The position numbers were made by a program, and so were the translations under genes. From NCBI RefSeq assembly GCF_000187265.1, contig NZ_GL698429.1, positions 954,689-1,017,548 on the forward strand: DNA of 62,860 nucleotides, given 5' to 3'. This stretch comes from Streptococcus equinus ATCC 9812 (GTDB lineage Bacteria; Bacillota; Bacilli; Lactobacillales; Streptococcaceae). The notes beneath the pieces are model-generated. The model worked only from the letters and a program-made list of their open reading frames with translations, made no database searches and was not told the DNA's origin. Shown piece after piece: positions 1 through 10,507 of the stretch; within the stretch, counting starts at the first letter, position 1; every line of letters begins with the position of its first letter.

Positions 1-60
1 GACTTTAAAACTGATAAATAATTTCCCTTTTTTTCCTATAATATTAATCACACAGCCCAC
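1..60. other. intergenic edge of window
   Basis: A/T-rich sequence beyond the rplA terminator. No reading frame is supported. In streptococci pyrH commonly follows rplA here, so this may be its upstream region; that is inference from gene order only. Confidence 0.3.
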
Positions 61-90
61 AAAAAAATCCGCTTCAAAGAAACGGATTCT
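61..90 (-). terminator. rho-independent terminator of rplK-rplA
   Basis: On the minus strand AATCCG (88-83) pairs with CGGATT (71-66), with extra pairing in the intervening bases, followed by a run of T (67-61). It lies just past the rplA stop. Confidence 0.75.
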
Positions 91-102
91 TTAATGTATC
101 AA

Positions 103-792
103 TTAGAATGAGCTTGGATCTACTTTGATACCTACACCTTGTGTAGTAGTGATTGACAAGTTAGTCATGTAAGTACCTTTAGCAGTAGCTGGTTTAGATT
201 TAACCATAACTTCGTGGATAGCTTTGAAGTTTTCAACCAATTTGTCTGCGTCGAATGATACTTTACCGATGATAGCTTGTACGTTACCTGCTTTATCAGC
301 ACGGTAAGTAATTTTACCACCTTTAGATTCTTCAACTGCTTTAGCAACGTCCATAGTTACTGTACCAGTTTTAGGGTTTGGCATAAGGTTACGAGGTCCA
401 AGGACACGTCCAAGACGTCCAACGATAGCCATCATGTCCGGTGTAGCGATAACTACGTCAAAGTCAAGCCAACCGTCATTGATTTTAGCAACAAGATCGT
501 CTTCACCAACGAAGTCTGCACCAGCAGCTTTAGCTTCTTCAGCTTTAGCACCACGTGCGAATACAAGAACACGTTGTGTTTTACCAGTACCGTTTGGCAA
601 TACCATTGCACCACGGATTTGTTGGTCTGCTTTACGAACGTCAATGTTAAGTTTGTATGCAACTTCTACAGATGCATCAAATTTTGCGAAGTTTGTTTCT
701 TTTGCAAGAGCTACAGCTTCTTCTACGCTGTAAGCTTTAGTGCTGTCGATTTTTTCAAGTGCAGCACGCATTTGTTTGCTTTTTTTAGCCAT
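103..792 (-). CDS. rplA: 50S ribosomal protein L1
   Basis: Full-length L1 (229 aa, normal for the family), which forms the L1 stalk of the 50S subunit at the tRNA exit site and in many bacteria represses its own mRNA. The sequence shows the conserved [16 protein letters not shown] region and the C-terminal [15 protein letters not shown] stretch. The start is supported by an AAGGAG-type ribosome binding site. It is second gene after rplK, separated by 155 bp that carries a predicted L1-binding hairpin (812-844), so translational feedback on this gene is likely. Confidence 0.98.
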   Translation of the reverse strand: MAKKSKQMRAALEKIDSTKAYSVEEAVALAKETNFAKFDASVEVAYKLNIDVRKADQQIRGAMVLPNGTGKTQRVLVFARGAKAEEAKAAGADFVGEDDLVAKINDGWLDFDVVIATPDMMAIVGRLGRVLGPRNLMPNPKTGTVTMDVAKAVEESKGGKITYRADKAGNVQAIIGKVSFDADKLVENFKAIHEVMVKSKPATAKGTYMTNLSITTTQGVGIKVDPSSF

Positions 793-811
793 TTAAAATT
801 CTCCTTGTAAT

Positions 812-844
812 GTGGTCATATCGATTTGATTTAAAATCTCCCAC
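812..844 (-). promoter_or_regulatory. candidate L1-binding mRNA motif upstream of rplA
   Basis: Read on the minus strand: GTGG, GA, GATTT, short loop, AAATC, GATATGA, CCAC. GTGG pairs with CCAC and GATTT with AAATC, leaving an asymmetric GA / 7-nt internal loop. This is the shape of the L1 site of 23S rRNA helices 76-77 (GGUGGGAG ... UGAAAUACCACC). It ends 20 bp before the rplA start, so bound L1 could block translation. A second copy of the same architecture is at 1392-1427. Confidence 0.65.
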
Positions 845-947
845 GTCACTCATCAAATTACGATGAAGTCTTGCGGGTCTAGCGTGAATTAATCTCAATG
901 GTACAGTGTGTTTACCTCAATTAATCCACTAATTGGGTTGCTATTGA

Positions 948-1373
948 TTAGTCAACAACAGTGAATCCCATAGAACGAGCAGTACCTTCAATCATACGCA
1001 TTGCAGATTCAACATTTGCAGCGTTTAAGTCTGGCATTTTAGTTTCAGCAATTTCTTGTACTTGTGCACGAGTAACTGTTGCAACTTTAGTTGTGTTAGG
1101 TGTACCTGAACCTTTTTCAACACCTGCAGCTTTTTTCAAAAGAATTGAAGCTGGTGGAGTTTTAGTTACAAAATCAAATGATTTATCTTCGTATACTGAG
1201 ATAACAACTGGGATGATCATACCAGCTTGATCAGCTGTACGAGCGTTGAATTCTTTAGTGAATCCCATGATGTTGATACCTGCTTGACCAAGAGCTGGTC
1301 CAACTGGTGGAGCTGGTGTAGCTTTACCAGCAGGAATTTGAAGTTTAACAACTTTTTCGACTTTTTTAGCCAT
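948..1373 (-). CDS. rplK: 50S ribosomal protein L11
   Basis: Full-length L11 (141 aa), part of the GTPase-associated centre of the 50S subunit and target of thiopeptides. The N-terminal domain carries the [17 protein letters not shown] signature and the C-terminal RNA-binding domain carries the [12 protein letters not shown] region. The start is preceded by a strong AGGAGG ribosome binding site. It is first gene of the rplK-rplA operon, with a consensus promoter about 80 bp upstream and an L1-type hairpin in its leader. Confidence 0.98.
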   Translation of the reverse strand: MAKKVEKVVKLQIPAGKATPAPPVGPALGQAGINIMGFTKEFNARTADQAGMIIPVVISVYEDKSFDFVTKTPPASILLKKAAGVEKGSGTPNTTKVATVTRAQVQEIAETKMPDLNAANVESAMRMIEGTARSMGFTVVD

Positions 1374-1391
1374 TTATAAAATCCTCCTGTT

Positions 1392-1427
1392 GTGGTTTTG
1401 GCGGTAATTAAGATTTTTACCTCCCAC
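1392..1427 (-). promoter_or_regulatory. candidate L1-binding mRNA motif in rplK leader
   Basis: Minus strand: GTGG, GA, GGTAA, loop, TTACC, GCCAAAA, CCAC. It has the same two helices and the same 2-nt/7-nt internal loop as the element before rplA, although helix and loop sequences differ. It lies between the predicted promoter and the rplK ribosome binding site, the usual place for L1 autoregulation of the L11-L1 operon. Confidence 0.7.
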
Positions 1428-1453
1428 AGATATGCTCAATAGCATACCCACTC

Positions 1454-1481
1454 ATTATACATTAATTCTAGGAAAAAGCAA
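1454..1481 (-). promoter_or_regulatory. rplK-rplA promoter
   Basis: Minus strand -35 TTGCTT (1481-1476), 16-bp spacer, -10 TATAAT (1459-1454). The predicted start near 1447 gives a leader of about 75 nt holding the L1-like hairpin. Confidence 0.65.
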
Positions 1482-1651
1482 GGAATTTGCATCAAATATT
1501 TCCTAAAAAATGCTTTATTTTCAAGTTTTATTTCACTTTTTAAAAGCAAGCACTTTCAACATTTTTGATTTCATAATTTTTAAAAAGTATTTTATTAAGA
1601 ATAAGCTTCTAATTATTTACTTCTTCAAACTTTCAGTATAAAATATAAGAC

Positions 1652-2005
1652 ATGATGATGTACAAATTATTTTCCTTTTCTTTTATTTTTTTGACACCGA
1701 TTTTTGCGTATATTCTAGTTAATTTTTTCAATTTAAAACGCTTTGGTATTCTCTTTACCGACCTTTCTTTTCCACTTTTTGCGCTTGAGATTGCTTTGGT
1801 CGTTAATAAATTTTTAGATAGCAGTGTCTTTTTTTACTACTTAATCTGTCTATCTCTTTTGGCACTTAGTTTAACCGCATTTTTCTTAAAGAAAAACCAC
1901 TCATTTTCTTACCGACGCTTTGGTAAATTTTTCTGGCGTTCTGGTTTTATCGTTACATTTATTTTTTATATTGTTGTAGTCATATTGATTTTTACGATGG
2001 CATAG
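1652..2005 (+). CDS. DUF3397 family membrane protein
   Basis: Small hydrophobic protein (117 aa) with about four predicted membrane segments (roughly residues 2-22, 30-48, 57-75 and 92-115). It resembles the streptococcal DUF3397 family; function is unknown. It runs divergently from rplK and converges on ftsK, sharing a bidirectional terminator. There is no clear ribosome binding site, and ATG codons occur at 1652, 1655 and 1658. TATAAA/TAAAAT lies 7-9 nt upstream, so the transcript may be leaderless or nearly so. Confidence 0.75.
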   Translation: MMMYKLFSFSFIFLTPIFAYILVNFFNLKRFGILFTDLSFPLFALEIALVVNKFLDSSVFFYYLICLSLLALSLTAFFLKKNHSFSYRRFGKFFWRSGFIVTFIFYIVVVILIFTMA

Positions 2006-2037
2006 AAAAAACGTTAGTCTTCTGACTAACGTTTTTT
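2006..2037. terminator. bidirectional terminator
   Basis: Perfect 14-bp stem: AAAAAACGTTAGTC (2006-2019), loop TTCT, GACTAACGTTTTTT (2024-2037). It serves both the DUF3397 gene and ftsK. Confidence 0.92.
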
Positions 2038-2038
2038 A

Positions 2039-4441
2039 TTATGCTTCTGGATTTGGATTGGTCATTAGGACTTTACGTGGTTTTGTTCCTTCGGCTGGTC
2101 CGATAACTCCTGCTGCTTCTAGTTCATCCATCAAGCGGGTTGCGCGATTAAAGCCGACTGACAAACGACGTTGGAGCATTGAGGCACTTGCCTTTTGAGT
2201 TTCAAGAACCAAAGCTTTAGCATCTTCAAAGAGCGGGTCACCTTCTTGCGAAGCACCGCCTCCACCTGATTTCAAATCAGATTCAGAAACTTCACCTGGA
2301 TCAAAACTATCATCGTAATCTGCGTCAGCTTGATTTTTGATAAAGCCAACAATACGTTCAACATCATCATCTGATATAAATGAACCTTGCAAACGAACAG
2401 GGTGATTTTCATCAATTGGTTTAAAGAGCATATCACCACGTCCAAGAAGTTTTTCAGCACCATTTTCATCTAAAATCGTACGACTATCAGTTCCTGATGA
2501 TACGGCAAAGGCTACACGTGATGGCACGTTTGCCTTAATCAAACCGCTGATGACATCTACAGATGGACGTTGTGTCGCAAGAATCATGTGAATACCTGCT
2601 GCACGCGCTTTTTGTCCCAAACGAATAATCGCATCTTCCACTTCTTTGCTGGCAACCATCATCAAGTCAGCAAGTTCATCGACGATAACCACAATCAGTG
2701 GCAACGGGATTTGTTTTTGCTCTGACTGTGCATTAAATTCTTCAACCTTGGCATTATATCCTGCGATATTTCGCACACCAAAATGACTGAAGAGTTCGTA
2801 ACGATTTTCCATTTCATCAACCACTTTTTGAAGAGCACGCGCTGCTTTTCGTGGATTTGTCACTACTGGAATCAAAAGATGTGGAATGTCGTTATAAACT
2901 GACAACTCAACCATCTTAGGGTCAATCATCATGAATTTGACTTGGTCTGGACGAGCTTTCATCAAAATACTTGCGATAATTCCGTTAACAGCAACGGATT
3001 TACCTGAACCAGTTGAACCTGCTACAAGCAAGTGAGGCATGCGAGCTAGGTCAAAGGTACGGGCAGTTCCGTTAACAGCCTTACCAAGCGGAACTTCAAG
3101 AAGTTTATTTGGGTCAGTATCTGCTTGTTCCCAAAGTTCACGGAAAGTGACTGTGGCAATCTCTGAGTTAGGTACCTCGATACCTACCAAAGATTTACCT
3201 GGAATCGGTGCTTCAATACGGACATCTTTTGCAGCAAGCGCAAGAGCTAAATCGTCTGCCAAGTTTGAAATACGGTTAACACGCACACCAACTGCGGGTT
3301 TAACTTCATATTTTGTGACTGATGGACCAATTTCAGCACGTTCAACTTTAACATCAATACCAAAACTGTTGAAAGTATCTTCTAAAACCTTGATATTCTT
3401 ACGAACCAGATTTTTTTCTTTTGATTGATTTTTAGGTTTATCTGGTGCAAAAAGGTCGATTGTCGGCAACTTGTAAAGAAGATTTGCTTTGGCTGAGAAA
3501 TCAACATCTAACAGCTCATTGTCATCTTCTTCATCAAGCATTGCTTGCTCAGCTGGCGTAATCTCAGATTTTTCATCATCAAGTGCTGGTACATTAAGGT
3601 CATCAAGTGACTGATTATAAGCAAGAATCTCAGGTTCACTTGCTTCTGGTTCTGCTGGAAGATTTTCAAATAATGAAGCTTCGTTGTCGTCAGGCCCATC
3701 AAGAATTTCACCAGTTTCCTCATCAACTGTCAATTGAGCCAAACGCTCTTCTTCCTCTTTTTGAGCTTGTTCTTGACGTTTTTGTTCAGCAAGCGCACGT
3801 TTTTCCTCACGTTTGACAAAGCGTTTTTGCTTTCTAATTTCATTTTTCGCAGCCCATTCTTGAGATTTTTCTTTAAAGAAATCAACCAAGTCATAGACTT
3901 CCCACGGACTCATCAAAAATAATCCTAAAACAATGAACAATCCACCAATCAAAAATGTCCCAATATTTGAGAAAAGAAAGGCTACCGGTTTATAAAGAAG
4001 AGCTCCAAGCATCCCTCCGCCAGCAAATGTTGCCACTTTAAACCTGATTAAGTCATTGTAAATCAAGCCAGCTGTGGTCGAGAAAATCTCCTTATCACGG
4101 AATTTTGCCAGTGAGAAAAGATAGGCATGCCATTCAAGCAAAAGCCCAATCATCGTCACAACAAAACCACCGATAAGTCCAGTTTGCTTGTGAAGCCACT
4201 TGAATCCGATAGAATATATAAGAACCGCAAACATCAACACGTAAGCCAAACTACCCACTACAAATCGGACAATATTATAGACAGTTATCCCAAAAATTCC
4301 CAATCGAGCAATTGCAAAGAAAAAAATAACTGCAGTAATAATCGCCATGATGAAGCGTTCCATTGCTTTTTGTCTTTTTATTTCTGCTTTTGTCGGGCGT
4401 CTCGTACGACGTCCTTTTTTTCTACTTTTTGTTTTTGCCAT
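2039..4441 (-). CDS. ftsK: FtsK/SpoIIIE-type DNA translocase
   Basis: Septal DNA pump (800 aa) that moves chromosome ends across the closing division septum. An N-terminal basic tail is followed by four hydrophobic segments (about residues 30-180), an acidic low-complexity linker (about 215-330) and the RecA-like motor with Walker A GSTGSGKS (near 480) and Walker [14 protein letters not shown] (near 590). The C-terminal winged-helix gamma domain (about 735-795) reads KOPS/SRS-type DNA motifs. The start has no Shine-Dalgarno: an extended -10 (TGGTATAAT) ends 6 nt before ATG, predicting a leaderless mRNA. Confidence 0.95.
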   Translation of the reverse strand: MAKTKSRKKGRRTRRPTKAEIKRQKAMERFIMAIITAVIFFFAIARLGIFGITVYNIVRFVVGSLAYVLMFAVLIYSIGFKWLHKQTGLIGGFVVTMIGLLLEWHAYLFSLAKFRDKEIFSTTAGLIYNDLIRFKVATFAGGGMLGALLYKPVAFLFSNIGTFLIGGLFIVLGLFLMSPWEVYDLVDFFKEKSQEWAAKNEIRKQKRFVKREEKRALAEQKRQEQAQKEEEERLAQLTVDEETGEILDGPDDNEASLFENLPAEPEASEPEILAYNQSLDDLNVPALDDEKSEITPAEQAMLDEEDDNELLDVDFSAKANLLYKLPTIDLFAPDKPKNQSKEKNLVRKNIKVLEDTFNSFGIDVKVERAEIGPSVTKYEVKPAVGVRVNRISNLADDLALALAAKDVRIEAPIPGKSLVGIEVPNSEIATVTFRELWEQADTDPNKLLEVPLGKAVNGTARTFDLARMPHLLVAGSTGSGKSVAVNGIIASILMKARPDQVKFMMIDPKMVELSVYNDIPHLLIPVVTNPRKAARALQKVVDEMENRYELFSHFGVRNIAGYNAKVEEFNAQSEQKQIPLPLIVVIVDELADLMMVASKEVEDAIIRLGQKARAAGIHMILATQRPSVDVISGLIKANVPSRVAFAVSSGTDSRTILDENGAEKLLGRGDMLFKPIDENHPVRLQGSFISDDDVERIVGFIKNQADADYDDSFDPGEVSESDLKSGGGGASQEGDPLFEDAKALVLETQKASASMLQRRLSVGFNRATRLMDELEAAGVIGPAEGTKPRKVLMTNPNPEA

Positions 4442-4447
4442 ACGAAC

Positions 4448-4456
4448 ATTATACCA
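4448..4456 (-). promoter_or_regulatory. extended -10 promoter abutting ftsK start
   Basis: Minus strand TGG-TATAAT (4456-4448), then GTTCGT, then ATG at 4441. Transcription should begin at or next to the A of the start codon, leaving no room for a ribosome binding site. The -35 is weak. Confidence 0.7.
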
Positions 4457-4543
4457 TTTTTTAGACTTTTAAGTCATCAGCTTCGATTTGTGATAAAATG
4501 TAGTCATTAACAGTTTTTAAACGTTTTTTTTATAGGAGGAATC

Positions 4544-5347
4544 ATGAAAAAAATTTGGAAATTTGCTCTAGCAGCAGTATGTCTAGCAAGTTTATCAGGA
4601 TGCGAAAGCATGACACGCGCTATTCGAGGAAACGAGTATGTGGATGCCAAAATTCAACAACGTGCAAGTGAATCTTCTTCAAAACAATACGCTAAAGATC
4701 TCCAAAAAGCACTAAAATCCGATAGCTCTGCCTTTCCTCAATTATCATCAGAAATAGCTAAAGATGAAGCTGAAGTGATTATGCACACTTCTAAAGGCGA
4801 CATCACACTCAAGCTTTTTCCAAAATACGCTCCACTAGCAGTGGAAAATTTCTTAACTCATGCTAAAAAAGGGTATTATGACAATCTTCTTTTCCACCGT
4901 GCTATCTCAGATTTCATGATTCAATCAGGTGACCCTAATGGAGACGGTACTGGGGGTGAATCCATCTGGAATGGTAAAAATGCAAAAATCGATTCTGGTA
5001 ATGGCTTTGCAAACGAAATCTCACCATATCTTTATAACATCCGCGGAGCACTCTCTATGGCAAATGCTGGCGCTGATACCAACGGTAGTCAATTTTTCAT
5101 TAATCAAAACACTACTGACCAGTCTTCAAAACTCTTAAACGATAGCTATCCAAAAGCTATTATTGATGCTTATGCCAAAGGTGGAAATCCAAGTTTAGAT
5201 GGCAATTATACTGTATTTGGTCAAGTTATTAATGGCATGGATGCCGTTGATAACATTGCTAGCGTTGAAACTGACAACAACGACAAACCATCTACTGATA
5301 TTACTATCACAAGTATTGAAATCGTTAAAGATTTTCAATTCAAATAA
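4544..5347 (+). CDS. cyclophilin-type peptidyl-prolyl isomerase lipoprotein
   Basis: Surface lipoprotein (267 aa) catalysing cis-trans isomerisation of Xaa-Pro bonds and probably assisting folding of secreted proteins. The signal peptide ends in the lipobox LSGC (Cys about residue 20), followed by a linker rich in Ser/Lys. The cyclophilin domain (about 78-262) contains LLFHRAISDFMIQSGDP with the catalytic Arg, and NGSQFFI. The start has an AGGAGG site. It is monocistronic, with a terminator after it. Confidence 0.92.
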   Translation: MKKIWKFALAAVCLASLSGCESMTRAIRGNEYVDAKIQQRASESSSKQYAKDLQKALKSDSSAFPQLSSEIAKDEAEVIMHTSKGDITLKLFPKYAPLAVENFLTHAKKGYYDNLLFHRAISDFMIQSGDPNGDGTGGESIWNGKNAKIDSGNGFANEISPYLYNIRGALSMANAGADTNGSQFFINQNTTDQSSKLLNDSYPKAIIDAYAKGGNPSLDGNYTVFGQVINGMDAVDNIASVETDNNDKPSTDITITSIEIVKDFQFK

Positions 5348-5354
5348 ATTCTGT

Positions 5355-5390
5355 AAAGCAAGTTAGAGGTTCCTGACTTGCTTTTTTTTT
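5355..5390 (+). terminator. terminator of cyclophilin gene
   Basis: AAAGCAAGTTAG / CTGACTTGCTTT stem followed by a T-run. Confidence 0.85.
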
Positions 5391-5473
5391 CAAAAAATCC
5401 CTATCTAGCAAGCAATTGGCACCATATTCAAATGATTTTTTTGCTATAATAGAAAGACAGAAAGTGAGAGACT

Positions 5474-6127
5474 ATGACACCTAATAAAGAAGATTATCTA
5501 AAATGTATTCACGAACTTGGAGAAACTAGAACCAAAATCACCAATAAGCGAATTGCTGCCTCAATGGTGGTTTCAGCACCAGCCGTTACTGAAATGGTTA
5601 AAAAAATGATTGCTGAAGAGCTCATCATCAAAGATAAAGAAGTAGGCTACTACCTCACTCGCAAAGGGTTATCACTCGTCTCAAAGCTCTACCGTAAACA
5701 CCGCCTTATCGAGGTCTTCTTGGACAGCTATCTCAACTACAGCCCAGATGAAATTCACCAAGAAGCTGAGGTCCTTGAACATACCGTTTCAACAACCTTC
5801 ATCGACCGTCTAGAAGAAAAATTAGGTTTTCCTGAATTTTGTCCGCACGGTGGTACCATTCCTAAAAAAGGTGAACTCTTAATCGAGGTCCATAATGAAA
5901 CCCTTAGCCAAATCCAAGAATTGGGAAGTTATCACATCATTCGTACCCATGACGAAGCACGTCTACTTAATTACTTGGCAGAACACGGGCTAAAAATCAA
6001 TGACATCGTTGAACTTGTTAAAGTTGACGATTTTGCTAAAACGCATACTCTCGCGTATGGTACGAATCAACTTGTCATCCCTGAAAGAATCGCTGAGCAG
6101 ATTTACGTTCAAAAAATCAATAACTAA
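5474..6127 (+). CDS. DtxR/MntR-family metal-dependent repressor (SloR/MtsR-like)
   Basis: Manganese/iron-responsive regulator (217 aa). An N-terminal winged helix (about 1-65, including SAPAVTEMVKKM as recognition helix) is followed by a dimerisation and metal-binding domain with HRLIEVFL and CPHGG ligands (about 75-140) and a C-terminal SH3-like/FeoA domain (about 145-215). Homologues repress Mn/Fe ABC importers. It is monocistronic with its own TATAAT promoter and a GAGAG site. SloR, ScaR and MtsR are equivalent names in different species, so no symbol is fixed. Confidence 0.92.
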   Translation: MTPNKEDYLKCIHELGETRTKITNKRIAASMVVSAPAVTEMVKKMIAEELIIKDKEVGYYLTRKGLSLVSKLYRKHRLIEVFLDSYLNYSPDEIHQEAEVLEHTVSTTFIDRLEEKLGFPEFCPHGGTIPKKGELLIEVHNETLSQIQELGSYHIIRTHDEARLLNYLAEHGLKINDIVELVKVDDFAKTHTLAYGTNQLVIPERIAEQIYVQKINN

Positions 6128-6129
6128 TA

Positions 6130-6163
6130 AAAAAAGCCAAAGGTAGTTAACCTTTGGTTATTT
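6130..6163. terminator. bidirectional terminator between metalloregulator and mtnN
   Basis: CCAAAGGT (6137-6144) pairs with ACCTTTGG (6150-6157), with A-rich and T-rich flanks. Confidence 0.85.
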
Positions 6164-6164
6164 T

Positions 6165-6857
6165 TTATGCTAATTTTTCAAGGAAAGCCATCAAGATTTT
6201 AGCTGATTTTTTACCAGCTTCGATGATGAATTCATCAAATGTAATATTGGCATCATGAGCTGCTGTGTCAGACATGGCACGAACAACGATAAATGGTTTG
6301 TGCAAATTATGAGCTGCTTGCGCGATAGCTGCACCTTCCATCTCAACTGCTTGAACAGCTGGGAAAGCTGACTTAATAGCATCAATCTTATCTTGACCAG
6401 CAATAAATGAATCACCCGTAGCAATCAAACCGATTTTACTTGTCATATTTGCTTCGCTCAATACTTGTTCAAAAGTCTTAACAAAAGTATCGTCTGATTC
6501 AAAGTAAAGTGGTTGTCCAGCCATTTGACCGTATTCATAGCCAAATGCTGTGACGTCAACATCGTGGTAAACCAATTTGTCAGCAACAACGACATCACCA
6601 ACGCTCAAGCCTTCTGCCACAGCACCTGCTGAACCTGTGTTGATAAGGGCATCAACACCAAAATGGTCAGAAAGAATAGCTACAGACATAGCTGACATAA
6701 CTTTTCCAATTCCTGATTGAACAAGGACAACTTGGTGTTTTCCTAGCTGACCTTCATAGTATATATTTCCCAAAACATCATGTTCAACTTTGTTTTCCAA
6801 GTGGCTAACAAGAAGTTCTAATTCTTGCTCCATTGCTGCGATAATTCCAATTTTCAT
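6165..6857 (-). CDS. mtnN: 5'-methylthioadenosine/S-adenosylhomocysteine nucleosidase
   Basis: Cleaves adenine from MTA and SAH, recycling the activated-methyl cycle and feeding LuxS/AI-2 synthesis. About 230 aa from MKIGIIAAMEQELELL, with the phosphorylase-fold signature (TGSAGAV, VEMEGAAIAQ, RAMSDTA). An upstream in-frame GTG at 6869 exists, but the ATG at 6857 matches the family start. It follows nudix-macP in the same direction; this gene order is conserved in streptococci. Confidence 0.95.
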   Translation of the reverse strand: MKIGIIAAMEQELELLVSHLENKVEHDVLGNIYYEGQLGKHQVVLVQSGIGKVMSAMSVAILSDHFGVDALINTGSAGAVAEGLSVGDVVVADKLVYHDVDVTAFGYEYGQMAGQPLYFESDDTFVKTFEQVLSEANMTSKIGLIATGDSFIAGQDKIDAIKSAFPAVQAVEMEGAAIAQAAHNLHKPFIVVRAMSDTAAHDANITFDEFIIEAGKKSAKILMAFLEKLA

Positions 6858-6920
6858 AATAACAACCACAGGAAACTAATACAAAAAAAGTATCAGTAAA
6901 CCTGTTTCTCCTTCTAATTT

Positions 6921-7247
6921 TTATAGGTTAAAGACTGCGAAAAATAGAGCCATCAACAATAAAATCACAATAAACATTATTAGATTTAGTTTTCGTTGAA
7001 ATTTGCTACGTTTCGCATTCTCAATTCGACGACTTTTATAAACGTGCTGGTTATCGTTTTTACGTTCTTTCAACTTATCTAAGGAACCCCTTGATTCTTC
7101 TTTCTCATAAGGCACATAAGTATCTAGTGTATCAAAGCGATCTGTAGAGATAATTTTCGTCTCTTCATTATCCTCGTAATCATCGTAAAAAATTTCACCA
7201 CGATTAGCACGCTCAATGATTTCGTCTGTTAAAAGTGGTTTTCCCAT
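6921..7247 (-). CDS. macP: MacP-like cell wall synthase accessory phosphoprotein
   Basis: About 108 aa, starting MGKPLLTDEIIERANRGE, with an acidic Thr/Ser-rich N-terminal half, a basic patch (RRIENAKRSKFQRK) and one C-terminal membrane helix (about 85-106). This matches pneumococcal MacP, a partner of the bifunctional synthase PBP2a that is phosphorylated by the Ser/Thr kinase StkP. GGAGG lies just before the start. It sits 1 bp after the nudix stop, so the genes are co-transcribed. Confidence 0.8.
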   Translation of the reverse strand: MGKPLLTDEIIERANRGEIFYDDYEDNEETKIISTDRFDTLDTYVPYEKEESRGSLDKLKERKNDNQHVYKSRRIENAKRSKFQRKLNLIMFIVILLLMALFFAVFNL

Positions 7248-7248
7248 T

Positions 7249-7797
7249 TTATCCTCCAAAATGCAGAGCATAATACTGAAGAGCTATGATTGTTTTAGCG
7301 TCTTCGATTGCTCCAGATTTGACCAAATCCATACATTCTTGGTAGGTTAATTCAAGAATTTCTAAAACTTCATCATCATCTTGTGGACGTGGATTTGGTA
7401 CTTTTTGCAATTGAGTTGCTTGATAAAGCTTAATCTTCTCATTACAAAAACCAATGGCTGTATAAAACTCATGAATTTGTTTTAAATCGCCAGAATATCC
7501 TGTTTCCTCTTCTAATTCACGTGCAGCGGCTTCTTGTTCAGAACCGTTTTCACCGATTTCAAGTTTACCAGCAGGAATTTCATAAGAAACTTTTTCGATT
7601 GCTTTGCGGTATTGTTTGACCAAAACGATTTTATCGTCATCTGTTACAGCCAAGACAGCAACAGCTCCTCGGTGAAGAACCAATTCACGCTTAGCTTGTC
7701 CAAGATTATTTGGCAATTCAATATCATCAACAACAACTTTAAAAACATGCCCATCAAAAATCTCAGTTCGTTTGAGCGTTTTTTCTTCAAAATCCAT
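7249..7797 (-). CDS. nudF: ADP-ribose pyrophosphatase (Nudix hydrolase)
   Basis: 183 aa. Hydrolyses ADP-ribose and related nucleoside diphosphate sugars. The Nudix box is visible as G-x5-E-x7-REL-EEETG (residues about 85-110). The start MDFEEKTLKRTEIFDG is chosen because AGGGAG precedes it; in-frame sequence further upstream is noncoding in character. It forms an operon with macP and probably mtnN. Confidence 0.9.
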   Translation of the reverse strand: MDFEEKTLKRTEIFDGHVFKVVVDDIELPNNLGQAKRELVLHRGAVAVLAVTDDDKIVLVKQYRKAIEKVSYEIPAGKLEIGENGSEQEAAARELEEETGYSGDLKQIHEFYTAIGFCNEKIKLYQATQLQKVPNPRPQDDDEVLEILELTYQECMDLVKSGAIEDAKTIIALQYYALHFGG

Positions 7798-7910
7798 ACT
7801 CAGTAATCTCCCTAAAAATTGTTCACTATAGATTTTACTACAAAATAATGAGAAATGCCATTCCAATGAGATTAAGCCTTTGAAATAGCCTTGAAACACA
7901 CTAAATTTTT

Positions 7911-7938
7911 CTAAAAAATCTGGAACTTTCGTCCCAGA
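7911..7938 (-). terminator. glmU terminator
   Basis: Minus strand TCTGGGAC, GAAA tetraloop, GTTCCAGA, then T-run. It separates glmU from the nudix gene. Confidence 0.85.
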
Positions 7939-7947
7939 CTTTCTTGA

Positions 7948-9408
<1,461 letters not shown>

Positions 9409-9409
9409 C

Positions 9410-9418
9410 ATTATATCA
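9410..9418 (-). promoter_or_regulatory. extended -10 element upstream of glmU hairpin
   Basis: Minus strand TGA-TATAAT. Transcription would start around 9403, inside the 5' arm of the hairpin. No good -35 is visible. Confidence 0.5.
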
Positions 9419-9462
9419 CATTTACCGCCTCAAGGCTTAATTTTATAGCATCTGTACCTTAA

Positions 9463-10425
9463 CTACATGCTCTTAACAGCTTCGTCCAAAACTTCCATGA
9501 CTAGACGGCTGTGGTCAAGTGCTAATTTTGTTGCTGCCATATCTTTGTGTTCGATAATGGCTTGAAAGGCTACAAACTCATCATGCATACGATGATTTAG
9601 GGAATTTTCGTTAATCATTGTCATACTTTGACCGTTTAGGGCTAGAGACAATTCTGGCATACTATTAGTTGGTCCAAGTACAGCAATAGAGCCTTTATTT
9701 CCTTGGATAGTAGACTTGATGTCAGCACTACAATCTTTAGCACCAATACAAGCAGCCTTGAAATGTCCATAATCCATAATCAAAATTCCTGAAGTGTCCA
9801 CATCGCGTTCAACATTTGCCAAGTACTGAACTTTTTCAGGTTTACCAAACAAACCAACCACCAAGTGAATGTTATAAATATTGAGGTCACGTAGTGCTCC
9901 GCCTCCTTTTGCTGGGTCAAATGCTGGCGCAATTTCACCACGTTTAAAGGCATCGTAACGAGATGAATATTGTGAGTAATTGCACTCGACAATCTTGATT
10001 TCACCAAGTTTTGAAAGATTAGCTTTGATAGAAGCAAAATTGCCAAGGTATTGGTTGGTAATGGCTTCAAGTAAAATTCGATTTTCTTGCTCAGCTATTT
10101 TAGCCAAATCTTCGAATTCAGCCAAAGTAAGTGTAAATGGCTTTTCACAAATGACGTGTTTGCCAGCTAGCAAAGCTTTTTTAGCGTAATCATAATGCAA
10201 GTGATTTGGAAGGGCAACATAAACCGTATCCACATCTGGATTTGCCAAAATGCTATCGTAGTCGCTGCTAGCTTGACTAATCGCATAAAGCTCAGCTAGC
10301 TTTTCAGCCTTTTCAATGCTGCGCGGTGTTGATAAAATCGCTGATAATTCGATTCCATTAATTTCTTTTAAAACTGGTAAAACCTCTTCAACGATTTTTC
10401 CTGTTCCTAAAATAGCTAATTTCAT
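9463..10425 (-). CDS. Gfo/Idh/MocA-family oxidoreductase
   Basis: NAD(P)-dependent sugar or polyol dehydrogenase-like protein, 320 aa. The N-terminal Rossmann fold (MKLAILGTGKIVEEV) is followed by the family motif CEKPFTL (about 93-99) and a C-terminal substrate-binding domain with GGALRDLNIYNIHLV. The start has TAGGAGG. The substrate cannot be read from the sequence. It is monocistronic. Confidence 0.9.
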   Translation of the reverse strand: MKLAILGTGKIVEEVLPVLKEINGIELSAILSTPRSIEKAEKLAELYAISQASSDYDSILANPDVDTVYVALPNHLHYDYAKKALLAGKHVICEKPFTLTLAEFEDLAKIAEQENRILLEAITNQYLGNFASIKANLSKLGEIKIVECNYSQYSSRYDAFKRGEIAPAFDPAKGGGALRDLNIYNIHLVVGLFGKPEKVQYLANVERDVDTSGILIMDYGHFKAACIGAKDCSADIKSTIQGNKGSIAVLGPTNSMPELSLALNGQSMTMINENSLNHRMHDEFVAFQAIIEHKDMAATKLALDHSRLVMEVLDEAVKSM

Positions 10426-10507
10426 GGATTTCCTCCTAATTAATGTCTAAGCACAGTTTAGCACATGTTCGTTTTTTAAACTGATACTATAACAAGTAAT
10501 TGTCATA

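Noticed and set aside
277..810. Long open frame antisense to rplA
   Set aside because: Opposite a certain ribosomal gene with constrained codons; no ribosome binding site or family resemblance.
3039..3428. Open frame antisense to the ftsK motor domain
   Set aside because: Shadow of a conserved coding region; composition mirrors ftsK codons.
6858..6869. GTG start four codons upstream for mtnN
   Set aside because: The family begins at MKIGIIAAM and the GTG has no ribosome binding site.
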